Positions 44,821-52,930 of a DNA stretch of 64,000 bases are shown one piece after another. The stretch's first letter is position 1. The number at the start of each line of letters is the position of its first letter. A model generated the notes under the pieces. That model was not told the DNA's origin and did not search any database. It saw only the letters and a program-made list of their open reading frames with translations. Position numbers and translations under genes: made by a program. Source of the DNA: Myxococcus stipitatus (GTDB taxonomy: Bacteria > Myxococcota > Myxococcia > Myxococcales > Myxococcaceae); NCBI RefSeq assembly GCF_021412625.1, contig NZ_JAKCFI010000002.1:558001-622000 (forward strand), given 5' to 3'.

Positions 44821-46833
44821 ATGCTCGAAAGCATCCTCATCGCGAATCGCGGCGAGATTGCCTGCCGCATCATCCGCACCGCCCGCCGGCTCGGCATCCG
44901 CACGGTGGCCGTCTACTCCGACGCGGACGCGGGCGCGCGCCATGTCCGCCTGGCGGACGAGGCCGTGCGCATCGGCCCGGCCGCCGCCCGTGAGTCCTAT
45001 CTGGTGGTGGAGAACATCATCGACGCGGCCCGGAAGACGGGCGCGCGGGCCATCCACCCCGGCTACGGCTTCCTCTCCGAGAACCCGGCCCTGGCCGAGG
45101 CGTGCGAGGCGGCCGGCATCGTGTTCGTGGGGCCCAGCGCGGCGTCCATCCGCGCCATGGGCTCGAAGTCCGCGGCCAAGGCGCTGATGGAGAAGGCGAA
45201 GGTGCCCACCACGCCGGGCTACCACGGCGAGGACCAGAGCCTGGAGCGGCTGCGGACGGAGGCCGCCCGCATCGGCTTCCCCATCCTCATCAAGGCGAGC
45301 GCGGGCGGCGGCGGCAAGGGCATGCGCCGCGTGGACCGCGCCGAGGACCTGGAGGCGCAGCTGGGCTCGTGCCGCCGCGAGGCCCTGAGCGCCTTCGGCT
45401 CCGACCAGGTGCTCATCGAGAAGTACGTCGAGCGGCCCCGCCACATCGAGGTCCAGGTCTTCGGGGACACGCACGGCAACCACGTGTTCCTGTTCGAGCG
45501 GGACTGCTCCGTGCAGCGGCGCCACCAGAAGGTGCTCGAGGAGGCGCCCGCTCCGGGGATGACGCCGGAGCTGCGCGCGCGGATGGGCGAGACGGCGGTG
45601 CTGGCCGCCAAGGCCGTGGACTACGTGGGCGCGGGCACGGTGGAGTTCATCGCGGACCCGGCGGGCAACTTCTACTTCATGGAGATGAACACCCGTCTCC
45701 AGGTGGAGCACCCCGTCACGGAGGAGGTCACCGGCCTGGACCTGGTGGAGTGGCAGCTGCGCGTGGCCTCGGGGGAGCGGCTGCCCCGGAGCCAGGACGC
45801 GCTGTCCCTCCACGGGCACGCCATCGAGGCGCGCGTCTACGCGGAGAACCCCGACCAGGGCTTCATCCCGTCCGTGGGGCGGCTGGTGCACCTGTCGCCT
45901 CCGGAGACGTCCCGCAACGTGCGCGTGGACACCGGCGTGGAGCAGGGGGACGAAATCACCCCCTTCTACGACCCGATGATCGCCAAGCTCATCGTCTGGG
46001 GCGCGGACCGGGACGAGGCCCTGCGCCAGCTGCGCGAGGCCCTGGCCCGCTACCAGGTGGTGGGCGTGGCCAACAACATCGAGTTCCTGGGCCGGCTCGC
46101 GCGCACGCGCTCGTTCTCCCAGGCCGACCTGGACACGAGCCTCATCGAACGGGAGAAGGAGGCGCTCAAGCCGCCCCAGGCGGGGGTCCCCGATGACGTC
46201 TGGCTCCTGGGAGCGGTGGCGGAGCTGGCTCACGCCCGCGAGCGCTCCCTGGCGGCCGAGCCGGGCTCTCCCTGGGCGCTGCTCGACGGCTTCCGCCTGG
46301 GCTCCGTCGCGCCCCACCTCGTCACGCTGCGCGCGGGCGAGGCGACGCGGGAGGTCCGCGCGGAGTTCATCGCCCCTGGCAGCTACACCGTCCGGCTGTC
46401 GTCCCCCGGAGAGGTCGCGCGGGGTGACGCGCTGCCGGTGCGCTTCACGGTGGGCGAGGACCACGCGGTGCTGTGCCGGGTGGGGGCGCGCACGCTCCAC
46501 GCGACGGTCGTCCCCGTGGGGGCCCGCCGGTTCGTCTTCACCGAGGGGCGCCGCTGGGAACTCGAGCTGTTCGACCCGTTGGACGTCGAGGCGTCCGCGA
46601 GCGAGGTGGAGGGCGGGCTCCGCGCTCCGATGCCGGGCAAGGTCATCGCGCTCCTGGTGGAGCCGGGTACCCGGGTCGCGAAGGGCGCCCCGCTGATGGT
46701 GATGGAGGCGATGAAGATGGAGATCACCATCCAGGCTCCGCACGCGGGCGTGCTCGCGAGCTTCCGGCACCAGGTGGGCGAGCAGGTCAGCGAGGGGACG
46801 GAGCTCGCGGTCCTCGAAGAGAAGGCGCCGTGA
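44821..46833 (+). CDS. liuD: Methylcrotonyl-CoA carboxylase, biotin carboxylase/BCCP (alpha) subunit
   Basis: The product has 670 residues. The biotin-carboxylase part (about 1-450) has IANRGEIACRIIRTARRLGI, the ATP-binding Gly-rich loop KASAGGGGKGMRRV, and EMNTRLQVEHPVTEEVTGLD. A linker domain follows (about 460-590). The C-terminal biotinyl domain has APMPGKVIALLVEPGTRVAKG and the modified Lys in VMEAMKME. ATP-dependent carboxylation of biotin precedes transfer by LiuB. The stop (46831-46833) overlaps the HMG-CoA lyase GTG by 3 bases, so coupling is tight. A propionyl- or geranyl-CoA variant is possible on sequence alone, but the operon favours methylcrotonyl-CoA. Confidence 0.93.
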   Translation: MLESILIANRGEIACRIIRTARRLGIRTVAVYSDADAGARHVRLADEAVRIGPAAARESYLVVENIIDAARKTGARAIHPGYGFLSENPALAEACEAAGIVFVGPSAASIRAMGSKSAAKALMEKAKVPTTPGYHGEDQSLERLRTEAARIGFPILIKASAGGGGKGMRRVDRAEDLEAQLGSCRREALSAFGSDQVLIEKYVERPRHIEVQVFGDTHGNHVFLFERDCSVQRRHQKVLEEAPAPGMTPELRARMGETAVLAAKAVDYVGAGTVEFIADPAGNFYFMEMNTRLQVEHPVTEEVTGLDLVEWQLRVASGERLPRSQDALSLHGHAIEARVYAENPDQGFIPSVGRLVHLSPPETSRNVRVDTGVEQGDEITPFYDPMIAKLIVWGADRDEALRQLREALARYQVVGVANNIEFLGRLARTRSFSQADLDTSLIEREKEALKPPQAGVPDDVWLLGAVAELAHARERSLAAEPGSPWALLDGFRLGSVAPHLVTLRAGEATREVRAEFIAPGSYTVRLSSPGEVARGDALPVRFTVGEDHAVLCRVGARTLHATVVPVGARRFVFTEGRRWELELFDPLDVEASASEVEGGLRAPMPGKVIALLVEPGTRVAKGAPLMVMEAMKMEITIQAPHAGVLASFRHQVGEQVSEGTELAVLEEKAP

Positions 46834-47723
46834 GCACGGTCCGCATCGTCGAGGTCGGTCCGCGGGATGGGCTCCAGAACGAGGCCGTGCTGCTCCCCAC
46901 GCGCAAGAAGGTGGAGCTCATCGACCGGCTCGCGGACGCGGGGCTTCGGGAAATCGAGGCGACGTCGTTCGTGTCACCCCAGTGGGTGCCACAGATGGCG
47001 GACCACTCGGACGTGATGCGCCAGCTCGCGCGGCGCCCCGGCCTGCGCTACCCGGTGCTGACGCCCAACCTGCGCGGCTATCGCAACGCGGTCGAGGCCG
47101 GCGCCGCGCACGTCGCCGTCTTCACCTCCGCGTCGGAGGCGTTCGCCCGGAAGAACATCAACAGCACCATCGACGAGTCCTTCGTCCGCTTCGCGCCCGT
47201 CTTCGAGGCGGCGCGCGCGGACGGCATCCCGGTGCGCGGCTACGTGTCGTGCGCGATTGCCTGCCCGTACGAGGGACGCATCGCGCCCGAGCGCGTGGCG
47301 GGCGTGGCGCGCCGGCTGGTGGAGGCCGGGTGCTATGAAATCTCGCTCGGCGACACCATTGGCGTGGGGACGCCCGCGACGGTGAAGCCGCTGCTGGCGG
47401 CGGTGGCAGCGCAGGTGCCGCTGGAGCGGATCGCCGGGCACTTCCACGACACGTACGGGATGGGCATCGCCAACGTCCATGCCGCCTACGAGTTCGGCGT
47501 GCGCGTCTTCGACAGCTCGGTGGCGGGGCTCGGCGGGTGCCCGTACGCGAAGGGCGCCTCGGGCAACGTCGCGACGGAGGACCTCGTCTACCTGCTGCGT
47601 GACATGGGCATCGACACGGGCGTGGACATGGACCGGCTCGTGGAGTGCGCGGTGTGGATCAGCCAGCAGCTGGGGCGTCCCCTGGGCAGCCGCGTGGGCC
47701 GGGCCCTGCGGTGCGCCGCCTGA
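46830..47723 (+). CDS. liuE: Hydroxymethylglutaryl-CoA lyase
   Basis: This 297-residue enzyme starts at a GTG overlapping the previous stop. It has the HMG-CoA lyase opening VRIVEVGPRDGLQNE, the substrate Arg in GPRDG, HFHDTYGMGIANVHAAYEFG and the signature Cys loop SVAGLGGCPYAKGASGNVAT (Cys essential in the family). It splits HMG-CoA into acetyl-CoA and acetoacetate. It is the last gene of the operon. The methylglutaconyl-CoA hydratase (LiuC) that should act just before it is not encoded in the window. Confidence 0.94.
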   Translation: MSTVRIVEVGPRDGLQNEAVLLPTRKKVELIDRLADAGLREIEATSFVSPQWVPQMADHSDVMRQLARRPGLRYPVLTPNLRGYRNAVEAGAAHVAVFTSASEAFARKNINSTIDESFVRFAPVFEAARADGIPVRGYVSCAIACPYEGRIAPERVAGVARRLVEAGCYEISLGDTIGVGTPATVKPLLAAVAAQVPLERIAGHFHDTYGMGIANVHAAYEFGVRVFDSSVAGLGGCPYAKGASGNVATEDLVYLLRDMGIDTGVDMDRLVECAVWISQQLGRPLGSRVGRALRCAA

Positions 47724-47766
47724 CGACGGGACGGCGGCGCATCCACTGCGCTCGGGCGGTATGCCT

Positions 47767-47785
47767 GGGAGCCAGGACGGCTCCC
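47767..47785. terminator. Stem-loop after the leucine operon, candidate terminator
   Basis: GGGAGCC (47767-47773) pairs with GGCTCCC (47779-47785) around AGGAC, 43 bases after the HMG-CoA lyase stop. More GC-rich dyads follow (GGGCCC pair, CCTCCGGAGG). No T-tract. Confidence 0.4.
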
Positions 47786-47838
47786 GGGCGGCGCCTCCGG
47801 AGGGCCCCGAGGTTCGTGGGCCCACCGGAGGTCCTCCG

Positions 47839-48126
47839 CTAGGGCGCGAGGTAGGCGCCCTTCTGCTGGATGGCGCCGTTGAGCCACCGGTGGAAGACGA
47901 GGTCCTGCTTGCCGTCGCCGTTGACGTCGATGAAGCGCACGCCCAGGTCGTCATGGCCGTCCGTGGCGATCCGGAAGCCCAGGACGTGACCCAGCTCGTG
48001 ACGCAGGATGCCCGCGAGCGACAGGGGCCGCGTCGTGGTGAAGGCGCTGGCGTGACTCAGGACGTTGCGCGCGGGACGGGAGTTGTTGGGGAAGAACGCG
48101 CGGGCCAGGAGACGCGAGCAAGGTGC
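47839..48126 (-). pseudogene. Remnant of a secreted zinc metalloprotease (HExxH) joined to an FG-GAP-like tail
   Basis: From an in-frame stop at 48127 the minus strand reads AFFPNNSRPARNVL, SHASAFTTTRPLSLAGIL and RHELGHVLGF, the zinc-binding block (HExxHxxG) of a matrixin/M12-like protease of the type common in myxobacteria. It lacks any start, signal or prodomain. After the zinc block, the expected FRHEH sequence is replaced by RIATDGHDDLGVRFIDVNGD and GKQDLVFHRWLNGAI, an FG-GAP/VCBS-like calcium loop (DVNGDGKQD), ending at 47839. The third zinc ligand (HExxHxxGxxH) is therefore lost. The best reading is a 5'-truncated gene with an internal deletion that fused two segments in frame. A small chance remains that it is a translated short protein from a GTG. 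Confidence 0.62.
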
Positions 48127-48456
48127 TCAGCGACAAGAACAAACCCTCTTTGGACGTCCAACACATCGACGAGGCCCTTCCTTACGAATACAGGCGTATG
48201 GCGGGGCGGGACGATAGGGATGAGGGCCAGGGTCAACGAAGAAGCCTTTCGTGCCTGCGTCCGAAAGGAAAACCATGGCACGAGGATGTCGGATTCCATG
48301 GCTTGTCGTGCCCCGGCGAAGGGTCCGTCGAGTGACGGTGTCATCGGGCCGCGTGGGCATCGAACAGCGGGGTCGCGCGGTGGGGCAGTCCCTCGGCGCG
48401 ACCTGTCGCCAGCCGCCCCGGGCCCTGGCTCGGGCCCGGGGCGCCGGACGCGGGGA
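48127..48456. other. Gap of 330 bases upstream of the metalloprotease remnant, no supported gene
   Basis: Short open frames exist on both strands, but none has a ribosome site, signal or recognisable family. The stretch probably held the 5' part of the decayed protease gene. Confidence 0.35.
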
Positions 48457-49479
48457 CTACTCCCACCAGTGGGTGCGAGTCATGACCCGGAAGCCGCTCG
48501 CGGTGTCGACGAAGAAGCTGACCACGACGCCGCCCCACGGCCCGTCCTCGTAGTGGAGGGTGCAGCTCTTGAAGGTGCGGCCGGCGATGCGCGACTGGAG
48601 GTCCTGCATGCCGTCGGTGATGACGTCGCTGGGGACCTCGCCCGAGTTGGCGGCGTCGTCGACCACGCCGTCGACGTAGTTGTAGACGGTGCTCGGCGCC
48701 TGCGTGCCCGGATAGAAGGTCGCGGGGCTCAGGTCCGGGAAGTCGCTCTGGGTATAGCCATAGCAGTAGGCGTACGTGCGGCGGTCGGTGCCGTAGGCGC
48801 CAGCCACCACGTTCTCCACGTCGACGTTCAGGACGAGCCGCGGGGCCGTGAGCCCGTCGCCCGTCGCGTTCACCGCGTTGGCGAGCATCTCCAGCGAGTA
48901 GCCGATGTTGGCCGCGTTGCGCAGGTTGCGCAGGCTGGCCGCGCCAATGCCATACGTGTTGGCGACGGCCTGGACCGTGGTGACCGGACGCGTGCCGAGC
49001 AGGGCGGTGGCGCCGTTCCACGCGTTGGGGAGCGCGGCGTACAGCAGGGTGTCGCTGGCCGTGTTCACGAACGAGACGATGGCCGCCGCGTCATCCGTGG
49101 ATACGGCGAGCTGGTCGAGGATGCCGACACAGCTGCCGGTGATGTAGCCCTGCGCGCGCGCGCCCGTCTCGAGCTGCGCCAGCCGCGTGTCGCCCACCAG
49201 CGCCACCCCGAGGACATCCTCCAGGGAGACGAAGGGCGCGGTGGCGCGCCGCGCGACCAGGTTGGCGACGACGTTGCTGGGGAGGTACGTGCCCAGCGTG
49301 GCGGACGACGCCGTATTCAGGAACGTGAGGATGCCCTGGCACTCGGGAGCCACGTCCACGTCCGCCGTGGTCAGCGGCGCGCCCTGCTGCTGCACGGGCT
49401 CGGGAGATGGCTCGGTGGGTGAGGGCCCGCAGCCGACCAGCAGGCTCGCGGTGAGAAGGACGGAACCGATACGACGCAT
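48457..49479 (-). CDS. Lipoprotein with two helix-hairpin-helix (ComEA-like) domains
   Basis: This 340-residue protein starts MRRIGSVLLTASLLVGC, a lipoprotein signal with lipobox LVGC; GAGGAG lies before the ATG. The mature part has two similar halves: GILTFLNTASSATLGTYLPS with RRATAPFVSLEDVLGVALVG, and IVSFVNTASDTLLYAALPN with RPVTTVQAVANTYGIGAASL. Each resembles the INTAS-x-L-x-x-LPGI helix-hairpin-helix motif of ComEA, the periplasmic DNA receptor. The C-terminal 110 residues (TYAYCYGYTQSDFPDLSP, TFKSCTLHYEDGPWGGVVVS) are unrelated and contain two Cys. DNA or protein binding outside the cell is possible but unproven. Confidence 0.72.
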   Translation of the reverse strand: MRRIGSVLLTASLLVGCGPSPTEPSPEPVQQQGAPLTTADVDVAPECQGILTFLNTASSATLGTYLPSNVVANLVARRATAPFVSLEDVLGVALVGDTRLAQLETGARAQGYITGSCVGILDQLAVSTDDAAAIVSFVNTASDTLLYAALPNAWNGATALLGTRPVTTVQAVANTYGIGAASLRNLRNAANIGYSLEMLANAVNATGDGLTAPRLVLNVDVENVVAGAYGTDRRTYAYCYGYTQSDFPDLSPATFYPGTQAPSTVYNYVDGVVDDAANSGEVPSDVITDGMQDLQSRIAGRTFKSCTLHYEDGPWGGVVVSFFVDTASGFRVMTRTHWWE

Positions 49480-49751
49480 CGGAGACTCCTCGTGAGGACT
49501 TCGGGGGGAGTCGGCTCCATACACCAATTGCTTGGCTCTCAGATAATTCGAGCTGCGACGAAGACTCCGTGTTCACGAGAAAGGCACGGGGCGGAGTCCT
49601 TCATGGCCTGGTGGGACGGGCGCCGCGTGTGTGTCACTCCCACCCGCGGCGCGGTGGAGCGGGGCCTGCGTTGAATTTTCCAGAAAGTCCCGCGTCGGAA
49701 GGCGCATCCACTGAAACGGCGGAGGGACTCCGCCAATGGATAGACCCAACC

Positions 49752-50516
49752 ATGAATACGCATCCCTTCTGGAAGCTCGCCGCGCTGACCCTCTCGCTGT
49801 CCGCTCCCGCCGCGCTTGCTTCGGAATGGCGTGACGAAGGCAACCTGCGCCGTGACGACGTCGAGAGCGAGGAGGAGCGCGAGCAGAGCGCCGAGGACCG
49901 GGGCTTCAACCTGGGGTTGCGCGTGGGCTATGGCCTCCCCGTGGGGAACGCGGTGGGCGCGCCCGACGGCGGCGAAGCGGGGAAGCTGAGCGACGCGGTC
50001 TCGGGCGTCATCCCCCTGCAGCTGGATGTCGGCTACTCCTTCAACTCGAACCTCGCGCTGGGTGCCTACTTCCAGTACGGCCTGGGGATGCTCGCCGAGG
50101 ACTGCGTGGATGGCGCGGACTGCTCGGTCCGGCAGCTGCGCTTCGGCGTCAACCTGACCTATCACTTCCTGCCGGGCGCGAAGCTCCGGCCCTGGCTGGG
50201 CCTGGGCGTCGGCTACGAGAAGCTGAACGTCACGGCCTCCGCGAGCGAGGCGGGTGAGTCCATCGACATCACCACCAGCATCCACGGCTTCGAGTTCGCG
50301 TCGGTCCAGGGTGGATTGGACTACCGCATCAACGAGCGGTTCTCCGTCGGTCCCTACCTCATGGTGACGGCCGCCATGTATTCGACCACCAGCATCAGCG
50401 TCGACTCGTCCATCGACAGCCCCATCTTCGACGAGATGGAGGAGTCGGAGGGCATCGACGACAAGGCGGTCCACCTGTGGCCCATGGCCGGTGTGCGCAT
50501 GCAGTTCCACTTCTGA
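49752..50516 (+). CDS. Outer-membrane beta-barrel protein
   Basis: This 254-residue protein starts MNTHPFWKLAALTLSLSAPAALASEW, a Sec signal cleaved after ALA. A charged linker (RRDDVESEEEREQSAEDR) leads to about eight amphipathic strands: FNLGLRVGYGLPVG, VIPLQLDVGYSFNSNLALGA, QLRFGVNLTYHFLPG, LRPWLGLGVGYEKLNVTAS, FEFASVQGGLDYRINERFS, VGPYLMVTAAMYSTTSISVD and a C-terminal strand ending in Phe (RMQFHF), the BAM recognition signal. This is the OmpW/OprF-like small porin or opacity-type barrel; the exact family is unclear. There is a gap of 272 bases before it and the gene is probably alone. Confidence 0.82.
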   Translation: MNTHPFWKLAALTLSLSAPAALASEWRDEGNLRRDDVESEEEREQSAEDRGFNLGLRVGYGLPVGNAVGAPDGGEAGKLSDAVSGVIPLQLDVGYSFNSNLALGAYFQYGLGMLAEDCVDGADCSVRQLRFGVNLTYHFLPGAKLRPWLGLGVGYEKLNVTASASEAGESIDITTSIHGFEFASVQGGLDYRINERFSVGPYLMVTAAMYSTTSISVDSSIDSPIFDEMEESEGIDDKAVHLWPMAGVRMQFHF

Positions 50517-50592
50517 CCTGCCGGCGCTTCCACGCGCCGCTCGGTGGCGCGGACGCCCGCCCGGGGAGACGACCTCGGGCGGGCGTCGTGTT

Positions 50593-51021
50593 TCAGGGGT
50601 CGATGACGAGGATGTCCGTCGAAATCCGCAGCGGCGAGTCCCAGCCGATGTGGATCCTGAACTCCACGCGCCCGTCCATCACCGCGATGTTCTGGACGGT
50701 GTAGTTCGCATACCCCAGGAACCGCCCGCCCCCGTTGTTGACCTCGCTCGCGGAGATGAAGACATGCGAGCCGCGGCGGATCGCGGGCCAGTAGAAGGTG
50801 AAGTTGACGGTGCCGTTGACGCTGGGCCACGCCTCGTAGCGGGTCGCGACGCCGGAGACGGTGGCCAGCGAGAACTCCCGGACGACGGAGTCCTGATAGG
50901 ACGCCTCCAGGTCGGTGTGGCGAACGGGAGAGGGGATGTCTTGCGCGGAATCACTCGCCCAGACGGGCGAGGCGGACAGCGTGGATGTGATGCCAATCAG
51001 CACGAGGGCAGGGCGAAGCAT
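50593..51021 (-). CDS. Small secreted protein of unknown function
   Basis: This 142-residue product starts MLRPALVLIGITSTLSASPVWAS, a Sec signal. The mature part of about 120 residues has beta-like segments (YEAWPSVNGTVNFTFYWP, RRGSHVFISASEVNNGG, RFLGYANYTVQNIAV, VEFRIHIGWDSPLRISTDIL) and no Cys. GGAGG is 7 bases before the ATG. The family is not recognised. It converges with the beta-barrel gene with a gap of 76 bases. Confidence 0.75.
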   Translation of the reverse strand: MLRPALVLIGITSTLSASPVWASDSAQDIPSPVRHTDLEASYQDSVVREFSLATVSGVATRYEAWPSVNGTVNFTFYWPAIRRGSHVFISASEVNNGGGRFLGYANYTVQNIAVMDGRVEFRIHIGWDSPLRISTDILVIDP

Positions 51022-51330
51022 GGCGGCCTCCGGAAAAGGGGGTGTCGTGATGCAGGCTCGAGTCGTGCGCCGTTCCTAAGAACCCCCCTCTCCCCTGGCA
51101 ATCCAGAGCCCCGACGTGGAGAGGCCATGCCAGACGAATCATGAAACACCGTTCGACCCGCGACGATGACTGGCCATCCAGGACGAGGACGCGCCGCCGA
51201 CACGGCCCTGCCCGCCAGGCCTTCGGCTTTATCCTCAGCGGAATGTTGAAGGTGTCGCTTCGCGCTGATTCGTCGCGAGGCGAGGGCGTGGATGGACAGC
51301 GTCGTGGATTCTTCGTCAAATCAGCGAACC
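51022..51330. other. 309-base gap, no gene seen
   Basis: Intergenic between two divergent genes (secreted protein on minus, beta-helix lipoprotein on plus). I see promoters only as possibilities and no clear dyad, RNA or small gene. Confidence 0.3.
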
Positions 51331-52875
51331 ATGAATCCTCGCTCGTCCTTCTCTGGCGTCTTCGCTGCTTGCTGGCTGGGGCTGTCCATCATGGGATGTC
51401 AGGGGGCGGGAGATGAACCGCGCGCGCCGGGCGGGGATGAGGAGGTGGAGGTTCCGTCCCCCCGCCCGGAGGTGCCCGAGACGCCGGAGCCGGAGACGCC
51501 CGCGCCGGTGGCGGTGACGTTGCCCTGCGAGGTGCGTGCGGGGGCGTGCTCGGAGTTCATCGGCACGGGCCAGGGCGACATCTGGGTCGACGGGCGGAAC
51601 CTTCCTCCCAGCCGTTATGCGGGCAAGACGTTGTGCATCAAGCCGGGGAACTATGGCTACCTGGCGCTCTACGGCGTCGTCGCCACGCCATCCCAACCGG
51701 CCATCGTCACCAACTGTGGCGGGCAGGCCGTGTTCACCAGCACGTCGGGCAGCCCTGTCTCCATGGGGGGCGGCAGCCGTTTCCTGCGGCTGACGGGGAC
51801 GGGGAGCGCGGACCATGTCTACGGACTGGTGGCGGGGCGCTCGGGAGGAAACCAGGCCCATGTGGACCTGCGTGAAGGCACGTCCGACGTGGAGATCGAC
51901 CACATCGAGGTCCGCGGGGACGGCAAGGGTGGGGTGGGCATCGCCTTCCGGACGTATCCGACGTGCAGCGGTACCTGGAAGCGTGGCACGTGGACCCAGA
52001 ACAACACGCGCATCCACGACACCTGGGTCCACGACACGCGCTACGAGGGCATGTACATCGGCCCGTCCCACCACGGCTGGAAGGCCGGCAACGGCTATGC
52101 GCCGGGCTTCGACTGTGGCGGCGGCGTGCGGGTGGAGGAGGCGGACGTGATTGGCGTCGAGGTCGTGGACAACGTGCTGGAGAACCTCGGCAACGATGGC
52201 ATCCAGGTGGGGGGCGCGCTGTCGGGGATGAGCGTGCGTCGCAACCGCGTCCGCGACTACGGCCTGAACAATGACTCCAACCACTCCGGAGGAATCACGG
52301 TGAACCCCGGCAGCGGAGGTGTCATCGACGGGAACTGGATCGAGACGGCGCGGCCCAACTCGACCTCGGGCATCGTGTTCCAGGGCCTGGGCGGCTCGCT
52401 GGTGTCGAACAACGTCATCGTCGGGGCGCGGACCGGCACCTATTTCCTGCGCAACACCGACGTCAACGTCGACAGGGCGGAGACGGACATCCTCTTCCAC
52501 CACAACACCGTGGTCGCTTCGACCGTCGAGGGCGCCTACTTCTTCTGCAACCTCCTGGGCGACGTCCGCTTCACCAACAACATCATCGCGGGGGCGCCCA
52601 CGACACACGCCGCCAACGGCAATGACCTGTCGTGCTTCAAGTCGCCCGCGCCCTACAACCTGCTCTCCACGCAAATCTCTGCGGCGGGCTTCGTCGACGC
52701 CGCGGCCAGGGACTTCCATCTCCTGCCGAGCTCGCCCGCGGTGGACGTCGGCGTCGCGCTGGGAGGCGTGGTGGACGTCGACCATGCCGGGGCGAGCCGG
52801 GCGGGTGGGCCCTACGACCTGGGGGCCTTCGTGGCGAGCAAGACGCCCGTCACGGGAGGCTCGCTCCGCCAGTAG
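51331..52875 (+). CDS. Lipoprotein with right-handed parallel beta-helix, polysaccharide-binding or lyase-like
   Basis: This 514-residue product starts MNPRSSFSGVFAACWLGLSI and has a lipobox at MGC, then an acidic Pro-rich tether (PSPRPEVPETPEPETPAP). The main domain repeats turns of a parallel beta-helix: NNTRIHDTWVHDTRYEGMYI, VIGVEVVDNVLENLGNDGI, MSVRRNRVRDYGLNNDSNHS, VIDGNWIETARPNSTSGIVF and LVSNNVIVGARTGTYFLRN. Such helices are found in pectate lyase, C5-epimerase and adhesin families, but no conserved catalytic set was identified. The end (SSPAVDVGVALGG) is the usual right-handed helix tail (SPAID-x-G). The substrate is unknown. A later ATG than the open frame's start was chosen because of the signal. 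Confidence 0.75.
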   Translation: MNPRSSFSGVFAACWLGLSIMGCQGAGDEPRAPGGDEEVEVPSPRPEVPETPEPETPAPVAVTLPCEVRAGACSEFIGTGQGDIWVDGRNLPPSRYAGKTLCIKPGNYGYLALYGVVATPSQPAIVTNCGGQAVFTSTSGSPVSMGGGSRFLRLTGTGSADHVYGLVAGRSGGNQAHVDLREGTSDVEIDHIEVRGDGKGGVGIAFRTYPTCSGTWKRGTWTQNNTRIHDTWVHDTRYEGMYIGPSHHGWKAGNGYAPGFDCGGGVRVEEADVIGVEVVDNVLENLGNDGIQVGGALSGMSVRRNRVRDYGLNNDSNHSGGITVNPGSGGVIDGNWIETARPNSTSGIVFQGLGGSLVSNNVIVGARTGTYFLRNTDVNVDRAETDILFHHNTVVASTVEGAYFFCNLLGDVRFTNNIIAGAPTTHAANGNDLSCFKSPAPYNLLSTQISAAGFVDAAARDFHLLPSSPAVDVGVALGGVVDVDHAGASRAGGPYDLGAFVASKTPVTGGSLRQ

Positions 52876-52930
52876 GAAGCGGGTTCCCGGGGGGGCTCGT
52901 GGCCGGGCCCCTCCGGGAGCTGGGCGTGGC

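Noticed and set aside
50593..51021. Paralogy with the secreted protein at 36024-36545
   Set aside because: Both are small secreted beta-rich proteins, but the similarity is limited to composition and a few short stretches.
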